From assembly GCA_030248065.1 (NCBI GenBank), contig JASAMV010007005.1, forward strand, positions 1 through 64,000: a stretch of 64,000 nucleotides of DNA, given 5' to 3'. The position numbers and the translations under genes were made by a program. Every line of letters starts with the position of its first letter. The first letter of the stretch is position 1. The stretch is from Rhynchonema sp. JSB1_4. Its lineage: Eukaryota; Nematoda; Chromadorea; Monhysterida; Xyalidae. Positions 35,201 to 47,500 of this stretch are shown here, piece after piece. The notes beneath the pieces are model-generated. The model searched no databases. It had not been told where the DNA came from and saw only the letters and a program-made list of their open reading frames with translations.

Positions 35201-37772
35201 GTAGGGGCACGCGGAATATGGTCCTCACGAATCAAGTTGTGCTACTCCGTGCGCGCCAGCCGTACAAGTTGTAAATACCTAAATATCAGCAATCAAGATT
35301 AAGCTGCGGTTTTCAACTTGGTGATCGTGTGTAATCGGATTGGATTTATGTACCTGGTCACGTGACTGTTGGAAGGAAAATCCGATGTGATACAATTCGA
35401 TCACCGAGGTTGATAGGGTACGCCATCCTTCGTGAAACATCATCGCCGTTTCAGTCAACCGATGTGCAGCCAGGCTGATGTTTCATAGTGGCTTTGTGAC
35501 AAAAGTAGTATGAAGACGTTCGAATATCACAATTTGTGTATCGCACTTCAGCCACCACGACCACGCATGCCTACAACACATTGGCCCATGTCAGTCCAGA
35601 TCTTCGTGCCATGATATCAGACCTGATGATTGGCAGCGATCACATCATGCTCGACAAAATGGTCGGAAAGGGTGAGTGGACGTGTGAGCTGTTTGTAACT
35701 GCGTTTGTGAAAGAAGGTGCCAAACTTCATTTGGTTTTGTTTGACGACATGCATGATTCACATTGCAGGTTATTTCGGCAACGTGTACCGTGCCATGCTG
35801 CGCGACCCAGCCACCGGTCAGTCGGCCCACGTCGCGGTGAAAACACTGAAGAGTGACCGATACAACGATATTGGATCGGTGGAACAGTTCCTTCGTGAAG
35901 GTGATCTTTGAAACTTTTTGCTTTTTCTTTTGGTTCAGGAAGTTTGTTTTTCGTTTTGCTTGATATCCACTTGATAATCGGATCAGATCTGTCTTTGTTT
36001 TGGTCACTTGTGGCAAGTTACATTGAGGCATAATCAAGTTTTGAAGCATCCTTTGTGCCAAAAAGTTACGTCCCCAAAGCAGATCCTGTCCACTCCGATC
36101 ACCGAGTTTAGTACCGAGACTCTAATTGATCATCAATTCAAGCTCATGACGATTACTTCAGGTGTGATCATGAAAGACTTCGATCATCCACATGTGCTTC
36201 GACTACTGGGCATGGCTGTCAGCCGGAGTGGCACCCCATGGGTCATACTACCGTTCATGTCACATGGTGATCTGCGAACGTTTGTCGGAGATACAAGAAA
36301 AGTGGGTGGTTGGCTAAATCATTTTTGGTCGAGAAAGTCGGCCCTCTTTGTAGTGACATGTTGATAGGAGGCCAGGTATGTAATGTCATTCGCTATAAAA
36401 ACATTCTGGTTTTGTCCAAACTGTTCGTCAATCGTCGCTAATCGACGGTTTCAACATCAAATGAGTCGCCACCCGTTAAAAGATTCCAATGGAACAAAGA
36501 TTCCGCAAAGGAACACAATGCTGCACATTTCCATTTCAGCCGCTTGTCGTTATGGAGCTCCTGGATTTCGCCTATCAAGTGTCGCAGGGCATGGCCTACC
36601 TGGCCAGTCTCAAATTCGTTCATCGTGACTTGGCGGCCAGAAATTGCATGTTCGTTTGCTAAAATTTGCAAGATTTTTCCATGAAACAAATAAGTGACCC
36701 CGGCGTCCCAAATGAAACAATGAAACAAGTTTCCTTGATAATTCAGGATCACGGGTGACCGAATCGTGAAAGTGGCCGATTTCGGTTTGGCAGTGGATTT
36801 GTACGAAAAGGACTCATTTGAAACGGAGGTGCACGCGCGTCTGCCGGTCAAATGGATGGCACCTGAATCATTGAGAAATAGACGAGTATTCAATTCTGCT
36901 ACCGATGTGGTACGTTACATGTTGTAACGGAGTTTTCCATATAGAGCCATCAGCCAGTGGAAAGGTTTCAGAATAGTGTCCCTGTGAGTTAAACTTGGGG
37001 GGACAAGAACCTTTTCCAACGGGCATGCTGCACCACTACGTTTTGTTGGCATATGTTTCAGTGGTCATTCGGCATCCTCACATGGGAGTTGATGACCCGA
37101 GCGTCGGTGCCCTATTACGACATCGGGAACTCAAAACTGTCGGACCTGCTTGATGCCGGACTGAGACTGCCACCGCCAATGCATTGTCCCGAAGATGTGT
37201 AAGTGTCGGACATTGGACATTATGTTCACTTTGCTTAGGCTGTAATCACTTTTGATCTACTAGGTCCTCGGGAAAAACACTTTTGGTTCATCAATTTTCT
37301 TTTGCTTGAATGCTCATGTGAATGATGCACTGAAACACGTCCTCGCGGGGCAGTGTCACTCTTGCTATCATGCCCATTGAGAACAAGTTTGGAGGTTTGA
37401 CTGCACTCTGGCCGACCGAAGCCGTGATCCAACTGGCTCTGAACCATTTCATCAAAAAGAGGAATTACGCAGGAGCATTAATTTTTTTCGCCGATAACTA
37501 TAGAACCACTTCGATCACCAAGTTCGATACCACTCCCATCCCAGGCACCACTCAATTTCAGTTACATGATGATGCTGGAGTGCTGGCACTATTCCGGTAT
37601 GGAGCGACCGTCGTTTCCCCAACTAGTGGTCCAACTGCGTGCGTTACTGCATCGTAACACCCCCGACCCCTACACGGGCGCTGTGCCACCAGGCTCCGAG
37701 CCCTACTTCGGACACATTTCACCCGGCCGAATCTACTCGAACATGCTGGCCTCGCATTACAGTCCGATCTGA
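26224..37772 (+). CDS. MET-like receptor tyrosine kinase (5' end not found)
   Basis: A single-pass receptor that would phosphorylate tyrosines in the cytoplasm. Twelve exons agree in phase and give 594 residues: 26224-26405, 26827-27027, 27361-27512, 27770-27898, 35093-35200, 35552-35671, 35769-35900, 36162-36301, 36540-36649, 36747-36909, 37062-37198, 37562-37772. The known extracellular part (about residues 1-138) is rich in proline, serine and arginine. A membrane helix ([20 protein letters not shown], about 140-160) is followed by a basic stop and an acidic juxtamembrane. The kinase domain (about 295-550) has [23 protein letters not shown] and DFG, and a [11 protein letters not shown] segment. 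[15 protein letters not shown] and [13 protein letters not shown] point to the MET/RON group. The activation loop has SF where MET has its paired tyrosines. The tail includes YSNM, a possible GRB2/PI3K docking site. No Sema, PSI or IPT exon was recognised upstream, so the ectodomain is incomplete or unusual. Confidence 0.85.
27131..27208. mobile_element. Family B element in a kinase intron
   Basis: It reads GGTTGCCCGTTCCGCGCTGC, then ACAGACGAGCGGTGTACCAG, then GTCATCGTCAGTG. This is one of eight related copies in the window; consensus core ACAGACGGGTGGTGCACCAG followed by GTCATCGTCAGTGCG. It lies in intron 27028-27360. Confidence 0.75.
27640..27705. mobile_element. Family B element, shortened copy
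   Basis: Contains GAGCGGTGCACCAGGTCTTC, ATCAGTGCGAATC, then CAGCTGGTCACGTGACC. It lies in kinase intron 27513-27769 with the same orientation as the copy at 27131. Confidence 0.7.
31301..31337. repeat. Palindromic element, truncated copy
   Basis: The sequence TTTGTTCTCTGAGAGAACGA continues with AGTATAGTTAGGCCTT. It is identical over 36 bases to the right arm and centre of the full palindrome at 49815-49867, but the left arm is missing beyond TTTGTTCTCT. Confidence 0.85.
33763..33850. mobile_element. Family B element
   Basis: Contains GGCTGCCCGTTTCG, ACAGACGGGCGGTACACCGG, then ATCAGATGGCCACGTGAC. It has diverged more in the middle than the other copies. It lies within the large kinase intron. 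Confidence 0.7.
35311..35413. mobile_element. Family A element in a kinase intron
   Basis: The left end AACTTGGTGATCG and right end CGATCACCGAGGTTGATAGG face each other, with GTCACGTGAC inside at about 35358. It lies in intron 35201-35551. Confidence 0.7.
35967..36115. mobile_element. Family A element next to a splice acceptor
   Basis: The left end is CCACTTGATAATCGGATCAG and the right end CACTCCGATCACCGAGTTTA followed by GTACC. It fills much of intron 35901-36161; its right end is about 46 bases before the acceptor. Half copies stand in similar positions before the exons at 26224 and 37562. Confidence 0.65.
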
Positions 37773-38253
37773 GGGTGCACAGCCCCTGATATTCAGGGAC
37801 AACTTTCTTTTTTGATGATGACTGTTTTTTGGGATATCGCTCAACCTGCAAATACAAGCATTATTATTGAAATTTTTATTTGGCTATTATTATTATTATT
37901 TCATTTGATGCGCTGCCAGTGCACTACTTTGATTAACTATAATTTTTGTTTTTTATTTTTATTTGTTTTTGTACAAACTCGCCTTTTGCCATGTAAGTGC
38001 TATATTCAGATTTCAGTGTGTTTGTTCGCTTGTGTGTGTGACCGTTAAATGTTGCTATTTTTATACACATTTTTTCAACGAAAAGTTCTCACCAACAAAT
38101 ATATTATACATAGTTTTTGTGATGTTTCAGTTACCTACCGCCAACTAATCTGGTGTTCAAAATCAAACTATACGCGTTTACGAGTGTGTGTGTTGCGCAT
38201 ACAGCATTTGGTGTAGATTGTATTGTGATCCCATGTTGCTTATATTGTCAAGG

Positions 38254-38259
38254 AATAAA
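38254..38259 (+). promoter_or_regulatory. Poly(A) signal for the receptor kinase
   Basis: AATAAA lies 482 bases after the kinase stop codon, in an AT-rich 3' region, and is followed by T-rich sequence. A second AATAAA-like site (AATAAAAAC) is about 45 bases further on. Confidence 0.5.
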
Positions 38260-38495
38260 CGTGATCCAAATATGTTGCCAAAGTTTATTTTTTTAAGTAA
38301 TAAAAACAGAAAAGACGACAACACACACGCATAGGTACAACAACATCAATGACTAGATGAGAAGACAATAAATGAGTTAAAATAACAAAATATTATGCAA
38401 CACAAACATTGACTTCTGTGCAAAAATAGTGAGCAACAAAGTGGTTTGAGAAAAATTGACAGCAGATTTGATTTCAAATCGTAGGTGTATTGGCG

Positions 38496-38501
38496 TTTAT
38501 T
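38496..38501 (-). promoter_or_regulatory. Poly(A) signal for the SPSB3-like gene
   Basis: TTTATT on the plus strand is AATAAA on the minus strand, 374 bases downstream of the SPSB3-like stop codon. The kinase and this gene converge, with their signals about 240 bases apart. Confidence 0.4.
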
Positions 38502-38767
38502 CATAAAGCCCTACTATTGGTGGAATAGACATGAAAGATGCAATCGTGCCAGGAACTGATGCGCGTGAATGTACAGAAAGACGAATGATGCAGAATTGAG
38601 ATTACAAATTGTATTGAAATTGAATTCAAAACAGCGGTAGGTAGGTAACTTTACTACCTAAAGCTGCACAAAACGCAAATGTGACATAACATTTTGTGAC
38701 CGACCAAAGTGATCGAATCGATCACAGCAGCAAGACGGGACCAGGTCACCAAGTTCCGATGCAATTA

Positions 38768-38874
38768 CGGTACACCCTCTTCATAGTGACATGACCGTCG
38801 CATGAATGTCCAGGGTTTAGAGTGTGTTTCATCAAATCTAGAAGGTCACTCACTATAAAGAGGGCAGACCGTGC
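38768..38874. mobile_element. Family C element abutting the SPSB3-like stop codon
   Basis: The left end ACACCCTCTTCATAGTGACA and right end CACTATAAAGAGGGCAGACC are inverted copies about 100 bp apart. The right end stops directly beside the stop codon (38875-38877), so the element forms the start of the 3' untranslated region. Related ends occur near 40517, 45370, 49725, 56750, 58715, 58850 and 61755. Confidence 0.75.
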
Positions 38875-41125
38875 CTACGATTTAGGCAACAGTTCCACAA
38901 TCCTGAGTTTAATGCCATCCGGCACAGGTAATTGTGCGACGGCCATTTTCGCCGGCTCCCCACTTTGACAGTAATTGTTGTAGAATTTATCCGCAACAAT
39001 ACTCAAACATCGGTCTTGCAAGTTCAGGAATTTTCGTCTCCGGACCCCCAAACACATTTCGGTGCGCGCAGCGGTGGATGAGATCATTGGGTAAAGATCG
39101 CACTTATTCAAATGTAGGTCACGGAAGGCCACGCCAAGAGGGACGCCGTTCTTGAAGTAGGAGAGCGTGCCTGGAATGCGATGGATGCTTGGGCAATATA
39201 TTGAGTTTGTTACTTGGGATTTTTCAGGATTTTCTGTTACTGCCAGTTCTGATTAGATGGGAACAACTTCCGATATCAGAAACGAAACATCCGATCAACC
39301 CATGTGATCAGAGCAGATCCGACCACCGTGTTTGATATCGTGGATAGGGCACGAATGACTGTCTGCCTGTTCATGGCCTCTTGCAACCTAAATATTATGC
39401 ATCACAATACCAAAAATGCAGCCCACCTTCAAATCCATCGAATAACAGTCCAACAACGACCGGCCGATTTTCGGTGAACGGTGGACAGAATTGGTCACAA
39501 CGACCGGCGTGCCATCGAAGACCTGAGGTAGGGGAAAATATGCTGGATGAGAAACAGGATTTTCGCGCTGTTGTTGTGGTTAGTCAGTTTTGGCGGTCAG
39601 ATTAGTCAGTCACTTTTTCGCTGCCAATGCTGACTGTCATGCCAACAATTTCTCTCGCAAGTGTGATTCAATGATAAGTATATACTGCTGACACTTTTAT
39701 TCAAACGGCTCAGTATCAAACTTGGCTCCGTCTTGGAAGACCGATCAGATTGATTCAGTCGCATTGAACAAAACCGAGCCAGGACAGATTACTAAATTGG
39801 ATACCAGCTATTGAGAACCCACTTCTGTAGAGTCACCCTACCAACCTTTATGCGACAGTCCCCACGAGTGTTCATCTTTGCCAATCAGGTTTACAAACGA
39901 TCCCTCATAGAGTGGCGCACGTGTGGTGCCGATACCGAACATTAGCGACGTACCGAATAGTCGGTGGGACACCTCGATCTCCCAATAGGACACGGTGTCG
40001 TTGAGGCGTTTTGCTCCGCGGATACCGGCTGTGCCTGAATCATCAACGGGATTGTGTGAAACATCAAGGTAACCGAGAACGGAACCGATTGTGATGTTTC
40101 CAACTTTCGTTTGGGCATGTCCCCAATCGGATATCGTCTACCAGTGTTAGTGAATATTTTTTATGGTCGCCGAAACCCCCAGGTGCTGATCGTATTGTGT
40201 CACCAACACCATGAAGTCTGTACACTAACGTCATTCGCAAGGTGATCCCCCTTAGCACACATGTAACCTAGAAGTTCTTTCGCTTTCCCAATTACAGAAA
40301 GCATCTCACCATTACTCCATCCTGGGTGGAACAGCACTGTACGCTGATGTGCCCCATACAGACTGACTTCCTGTGATCGCGCGTCCGGATTCCAAGTCCA
40401 GTGATCCTCCACACCACCCTCGAGTGGGATTTGACGCCATTTCTCGCTGGTCAAGCACATATTGGCCTTTGGGTCACTGGTTGAAGCTGAACAAAACCGA
40501 TAATTTATTTACAAGCAGACCATCCTCTTTATAGTGGCCAGGGTCGGTCATTTTCGGTCACAAGATAGGGTGGTGGCAACTGTACGCACAAGGAGCTTGA
40601 CGGCACATTGGGGCCAAAGCGTGCTATTATACTTTTCGCTCGTCGCAGATTTTGTTAGTTCAACAAACTTAATCTGAATAATGAAATAGTTACCTTTAGA
40701 GGTGGGATTTCGGTCGATGTTATCCAGTTGACAGCCATGTGGAACAGTTGATGTTTCAACCTGCTGTTGTTGCTGCACCGTGTGCGCTTCGTCTCTGAAA
40801 AAAAATTGCATTCAACTCTCCTAAACGACAGCTCGAACGGAAACAAGCAAAAACTAATTGGGTTGGCAGATGGTGTGCGGGCATTCTGCTTACGACAGCC
40901 GCGGGAAACTGTTTAAAACTGACTGTTAATATACCACATAGTATTAAAGACGTCACTATAAACAGAGAATACTGTACCGTTAACCGACCTGTAAATGGGA
41001 CAAGTGCACAGTCGCATCCTCTTTGTTTGCGACGAGCAAGGATCGGACTGCAAATGACGGTGATTTCGGGCACAACTGCTGTTGCCGACGGAGGGCTCGG
41101 GGGTGGGACGTTTGGCAGCCAGCAT
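38875..41125 (-). CDS. SPRY domain protein, SPSB3-like
   Basis: SPSB proteins use a B30.2/SPRY domain to bind target proteins and a SOCS box to recruit them to cullin-type ubiquitin ligases. Six phase-compatible minus-strand exons give 331 residues: 40989-41125, 40694-40794, 40310-40486, 39846-40034, 39427-39522, 38875-39170. The start codon at 41125 is the first in its open frame. Residues about 1-80 are polar with a glutamine run. SPRY then begins near HWTWNP and continues through TAGIRGAKRLNDTVSYWEIE, LMFGIGTTRAPL, LIGKDEHSWGLSHKG, GTLSYFKNGVPLGVAFRDL and LYPMISSTAARTEM. That order and wording match SPSB3 better than SPSB1, 2 or 4. The C-terminal LQDRCLSIV and QLPVPDGIKLRI region resembles the weak SOCS box of SPSB3. 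Two introns contain family A elements. Confidence 0.9.
39286..39350. mobile_element. Family A element in SPSB3-like intron
   Basis: The right part CAGATCCGACCACCGTGTTT followed by GATATCGTGG matches the diverged family A end TCCGATCACCAAGTTTGATA. It lies in intron 39171-39426; the left end is unclear. Confidence 0.5.
39715..39815. mobile_element. Family A element in SPSB3-like intron
   Basis: The left end AGTATCAAACTTGGCTCCGT and right end GATTACTAAATTGGATACC are imperfect inverted copies about 60 bases apart. It lies in intron 39523-39845 and is the clearest case showing that the ends begin with GGTATCAAACTTGG. Confidence 0.6.
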
Positions 41126-44100
41126 TAAAGGATGGATCGCACAATTCGGATATTGTTAAAATTGACGCCGACTTAAAGCTTTCTGTGAAAAATGGAACCA
41201 AAATTATTTTTTCAACATTTGGTTGATGCTAGATTTTACTTGCGTTTAAAGTTTAAAAAATAACTTATCAGAGATCAATAAAATTTTGACGAAAGAAACG
41301 TATAATCAAGCTTCTAAACTTCTTTGCCCTTGCGGATAAACCAGAAGAGGGCAAAGTAAAAGTTGCAAAAATAAGAAAATCCAGCATATCAAGAATTCAG
41401 TGCAACGCGTCAAAATACAAAACAAGTTTATCCCAGGTTTAATAAATGCGCAATTTTCAATATCAATATAATCTCGTTATATTCGTCATGTTTCCATTTT
41501 CACACGAGTTTAGTGAATCGGAACAGTCTCATACACTGGGCACAAGTTTTTTATGCTTCTGCGGATAAACAAAAATGAAAATGTAAATACGATAAAATGT
41601 TGAGAAAAAACAACACCCGCAGACGGATATAAATGATGAAACAGATAGGCATTTTGCGGGTTTTGTGGCAGATACAGGTAAGAAAGAATTGAAAAGGACA
41701 AGAATAATGGCTGAATAATCAAGCTGAGGTCTTATGTTCAGGAAAAAGACAGACATAGGTACAGGCTGGCCACTAACAGGCGGTCAGTTCGAGGGAAAAT
41801 CAATAGCCACATACTGCGACTGAGGCCCGACATTCACTGAAGCAGCACATACTGTATGTACATGAGGCGCATTAGCTTATGGCTACTGACAGAGCTAAAA
41901 GAGCAGATGTAGCACGTATGTACAGTAGGTATAGTGTTCAGTGGGTGTGGGTATTAGTAGTGGGTGCACCCGGCAGACGCGTAGTAGCGCGTGGTAGCGC
42001 GAAGGACTGGCTGATGTATGTGTGTGCTTGTGTACCATACTGACTCCACGTAACACGAGCGAATCGGCTATGAGGCATCTGAATCCGGTAGCGCCACGCT
42101 TTCTGTTCAAAAGGTTTCTTTTTGGATGGGCCAAGGCTGAGGCGTACAATGCCAAAGTTCAAGCCCAATCCATAGTTATCACTTGGCGGAGCCTGAAAAA
42201 GAAAGCGTTGGTGGAGCCCAAACATAGCAGTAAGAGGGGCCAAAATCCATATTTTTTCAAGGATTATCTCAGATTTTTATACGCCATGGACAGATGACCA
42301 GATCAGATTCTGCCGACCGTTGCATAATTCATGAGCCGAACCCAACCAAGGTTGATGCACTAATTCATTTTAACAGGATGGGAGCACATAAAGCGCATTC
42401 GCCCCCTTTGGTCCGCGAACCGAACGAGCCAGATTATTGCGATTATTGTTGTGGACTTGTCAAACCGAGTAATGTGGTCGAAAATCGTTCACATTACGAA
42501 CGGAAATTCTGTTGACTTGCGGTGTTGTGTGCAAGGTGCGCAGTGATATCACCACGGGTAAACAGTTGAGTAATATGATGACCACAAAGAGGCATGGAGG
42601 TGATAGCGAGCATACAGTGTTTGTTTGAGTAAACATGATGGTCATATGAAGAGCAAAGTGATAAGCTCAATGAGTCCATGAGTCCAAAGAGGTCACTCTT
42701 TTCATTCAACCACAATCTGGTTGCTGAAAAAATCGTGATAATGCAGTGCTCTGGCGGTTGTGCATGTGTTGCACCTGTTCATCCGGGCATTAGGTTGACC
42801 CATGCACATGCATTCGGTCCGGATTTTCTTGTTTTTTTCAAGGCCACAATGTGTGAAACAACATTTCCTGTCATTGTTTTTTTATCTGTTCAGAGCATAA
42901 TGATAGACGTCTTTATTGGGACGTCGACCTTAGAGGAATAGAGACCGAGGATAAGATTCCAGTAAAACTAAAGATAAACAAAACCTAAAAAGATCTTTTC
43001 AATTCTTTGAGCGAATTTTAAGGCAAGAAAACGGAAGGCAAACACAAAATCCAAACCAGTTAAGCGAATCCATAAATAACACCGTTTCATTAACTAAATG
43101 AGCGCGATACTGGATTCTGAACTGAAGTGCTTCAGAACCACCCCAATTTTGCGAACAGATGTTGCATCGAACAATGCTGCACACACGCGCGCGTGCCACG
43201 CGTGTCATTTACTATGTAGCACACAGACACACACACAATCAACCTTTGGCATTACTGTTGTCCGGCAGATGTACAACGCGTGCATTTGGACTGGATGCGG
43301 GACTTGGTTGGGGGCGGGGTGGGGGGTTGTATTAAATGGCGCAGTATGTTACGTATCGCATGAAAGTGTTCACTTTGCAGTGTACAACAAGATGTGTTCT
43401 GGTTGTCCGTTTCGCCCTGTTTCCAAAGACGGTTCGGTGCACCAGGTCATCGTCAGTGTAAGACGCTGGACAGCCGCGTGACCCCAACGAACCCAGAACG
43501 TGAGTGTTAACCATAATCAAAATCCCGCATCCGTTTGCAATGCGATGGTCCAGTTCTGGTTGGTTGTGCGCGCGTTTTCGGCCTAACATCTGTTCGCCTC
43601 AGTACCAGGAAGGGAAAGGTGCCGGTTTGGTCCCCAAAGATGACCATAGTCCTCCCTAAATGAGTGGTGACTATACTACATAGGTACATACACATTGTCC
43701 ATGTGGTGTGTATGTGTACATCATTATTTCTTGATTCTATGCTGGGTTTGACATTTATGTTTTTATTCCATTATTGCTAGTGTCAGCATTGTATATTTAG
43801 TGATGGCACTTCAGTTGATTTCGGGATGTGTGGTGTGTACAGCCTTCTAAAAATCACCTGCGCCTGACCCATGTGGATAGCAGCTGCCCCGACACATGTG
43901 CATGTACAATGAGACTTTACCGCACGTGCGTGTGCGTGCTGTGTTGACGAAAGCTGTCTCTTCTTGTGGGCAATGTCCAATCTCGTTCCCTAAAACAATA
44001 CGAGGTTACGGGGGCGTGTCATGCAAGCACTGTACTGCATGTACAACATCCATTGGTTAACGCCACCCATGCAAAAAATAGAGCCCAGAACCATAACGTA

Positions 44101-44574
44101 TACGTTGTGAGATACACTTGATCATTTTAAATCATACAAACCAAGCGATCATCTGCAATGAAAACTTTATCAAAAAAAATTAAAATCAATCAGGGTAGAA
44201 TTCAGTCAATGATATTTTGACACTCAGTATACGCATTACAGTGATGTGAGTTGGAAAGCTAATTCACGCGTGAGATTAAATACAGTCAATTATAAAAGTA
44301 CTACCACAGGTTCATCAGATCAATAGATGCCGTATTCTCAAAGCCGCCGCTGCAAGGGGATCTTTATAATTTTTGACAGTCTTAAACTGGTAACACATTA
44401 CTGCGGGGGCGGGCGTCTTTGGGAATTTGAGCCATTACCGATTACTCAATTTCTGTAGTGGAGCCGATTTTAAGTAGAAAAACGTACGAGAATCAGGACT
44501 TGTACCTACATATATATATAATGCAACTGGCCTTTCAAGTTTAAAACTGTAACTAGCAGTAAAATAAAATAAAA
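41126..44574. other. Intergenic stretch between SPSB3-like and GPCR genes
   Basis: No coding sequence could be supported. It contains one family B element (43397-43500) and short CA/CG-rich runs near 43180. It should hold the SPSB3-like promoter on the left and the GPCR 3' untranslated region on the right. Confidence 0.5.
43397..43500. mobile_element. Family B element with visible inverted ends
   Basis: Starts GTTCTGGTTGTCCGTTTCGC and ends GTGACCCCAACGAACCCAGA followed by ACG, so the outer bases are inverted copies (GTTCTGG and CCAGAAC-like). The core reads GACGGTTCGGTGCACCAGGT followed by CATCGTCAGTG. It is one of the longest copies and useful for defining the family. Confidence 0.75.
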
Positions 44575-47500
44575 TCACACCAAAGTTGGGGTATTGAAAT
44601 CGTTCAAAAGATTGGTTTTTCGTGGCACAATAGGAATCGGCTTGACACTTCTCATCACCAAAATCGGCTGCGGTATCGAGGGCGGGGGTTCGACTTCGGG
44701 TTGCAATGATGATGACGGCGATGTTTCATTTGGTTGCAGCAGATCAGGCAGCGCTGCTGTTGTATTGCTAACCGCGTCTTCGTCTTGGTCCGGCTTGACG
44801 CGTCCGTTACCGGGCTCAGACATGACACTGGTGTCAATGTTTGTCTTCATTGGCTGATGTTTCATTTCACGATGTTGGTTGTGAGGATGTCCATTCTTTA
44901 ACAATTTCGTAGTTTCCAAGTCCCGCAGCGATCGTCTCTGAGGCGGGGCCATTTGTCTGCTGGCTGGCGAGTCGACCCGAAGTCTATTCCCATCATTCAC
45001 TCCATGGACTTTTTCAGATCTTGATCTCAAATCTCTTGGTTTCAGCTCGAACTTTCCGTTCCTTGTCGGAGGCGAGTCAGCCTCAGCAGATGAGCCAGTG
45101 GGTGACTTGACACTCAGTCCCGACTTCAAACGGGCGCTGTTATAAGCGCGAGTGGTCATTTGACGCACCATCACGTAATTTCGACGACACGGGAGCAGAA
45201 TTAACTGTTTGAATGCTTCCCTGAACTTCAAGGAAAAACAGGCATACAGGATCGGGTTCACGCACGAATTGCATATCGACAACCATTGGAAGATTGGACG
45301 GAGGTACATCGTCATGAACTCGCCTGTAAGTGAAACATCATGTGATCAGAGAGGCAGCTTGGCAGTGTGCAGTCAACCCTCTTTATAGTGGACCGTCAAT
45401 ATTGACAAGTTCTCCAAACATATGAAAAGAAAACCAACAGCCTGTGGGTATCCACGGTGAATGCTGAACCTATGACTTTCAATATTCGTTTTGTAACAGA
45501 ATCAGATTTGCAATGATGCCAGTATGAATAGGGCAGACTGCATATTTGGTGCCCACTGTTAGCCTTGACCACACCAACGGGTTGTTTATTTGGGAAAGTA
45601 CAAAAATTTCAAGGACCAGAAATTCTCATCTAACAGCCCACTATTTTTATCTCACCGGCAGCGGTTGTCTGATCGAAATTGCCAAAGTTGATGTACATGT
45701 AGAGGGAGTAGAGCGGTGCCCAGCTGCACGCAAACACGATGATGACAATCAACATCATTACGGTCACTCGCAAACGGATGCGATGCTCACGCTCAGCTGC
45801 CTTTTGGTCAACCTGTAAGCACGACGGATGATGGGTTCACAACAGGCTATACGACTAATCTGTTAAATTCGCACTGCACGATGCCCAACTTCGTTCTCTC
45901 GCGCAATGCGCAACAAACATAGTTTCTGGCGCGCTGATTGGCGGTGCGCGTGTGAGAATCAATCAGTGTTCGAAAATTTTTTTCGTGTTGCGTGAGAGGG
46001 CGAATAGGCCAGGCGGGTTGCCAAAATGCAGTGGTGCGTGTGCATTTCTCTACAACCTCTAGCATGCCCACGTTAATCGGATCATATCGCTTTACCTACA
46101 TACAATGTATCATACCGTGACCGATTTGATCACGAAGTTTGATTTGATATGTATAGTACCAACATATTGCCTGCCACAGTAGTTTTGGCTAAACCGATCA
46201 ATACGCTGACCATAAAAAGGTCGGCACCAGTCACATGCAAAATATCACTGCTTCGCTGATGTTCAAAAAAATCACAAAAACTTTGATGCCCCGTCCGCTT
46301 ACAGCGAGAGTGTGCTTTGATCGTTTAATGATAGCCATGAATATAATGACGTAGCACACAGTGATCATGATCAATGGAATCAGATACGCGACAATGATCA
46401 CAATGAGGAACCAGATTTGGTTGGCTCGCGGACTCGGAAAGGTCACCACGCAGATTGTAGCCTGAAATTAGTGAAATGTGTGTTTACTGATATACTGAGT
46501 TAGTTTTAACCTTAGTCGTACCCGTACTAAGAACCATTCTGTGTTACAAGAACTTGAACTGATCGAAACCAGTACTTGGGATTTTCAGGCCTGAGTTTGG
46601 GTCAGTTTTAATTTTGCGATCAAGCTTGCCTACGGTGGACCTTACACAGTAGACTCAGGCTTTTACGACCACTGCTACACACTGGCGCCAAACATACCGG
46701 TACCCATCCCACTTGTCAAGACCAGATAAAACGTCACCTCCATAAGTTTGATAGCGGATCGTCCATCTTGCAACGTCACATTTTCATGCATTTCCCATGT
46801 CATTTGTTCTGCATAGAGCAACCAGGGCAGAAACAATGTGCACGAGAACAACCATATTGGAATTATGATGAACAGCGTCAGATGACTCGACCACGTGCTG
46901 TAGCGCATCGTGTGGATTATGGCCGCAAATCTGGGTGAGAAATTGCTTTTTGCTTTTTTCTATTTTTTTAAATTTTCCGTTACGTCTTTTTATATATATA
47001 TTACGTATGTGCCCCACCACCAAACAGTGGTTCTGGTTGGCCTAAAGTTAAAATTGCTGTAAGTATAAAAAAGATTATTATGTCAAGCGAGATTCAGCCG
47101 CTTTTTCACCAAATACAAGCTTGGAGCCCTGGAGGCCGGCAATATAATATAAATTGTGCAGCATGTTTTTGTTTGCCCATTATTTCGACCTGCCCTCGCA
47201 GACGGGTGGTGCACCAGGTCATCGTCAGTGCGCGAATGCACCAGATGGCTACGTGACCCCCAAAACAAACGCGATGGAGGTGGTTTTATGATCGCGTACA
47301 ACATCAGTACACATGTACACGTACCTGTCACCAGTTACAGCCATCAAGGTAAACACAGACGTGCCGGTTGCGACTGAGTTGAGCCAAACTGACAATTTGC
47401 ATAGCACGTTGCCGAAATGCCACTCTGAAACGTTGGGTTTTGTTACATTTGAAAAAGTTTTAACTCAATTTTAACCAATAACTTGCCATTGAATATGTTG

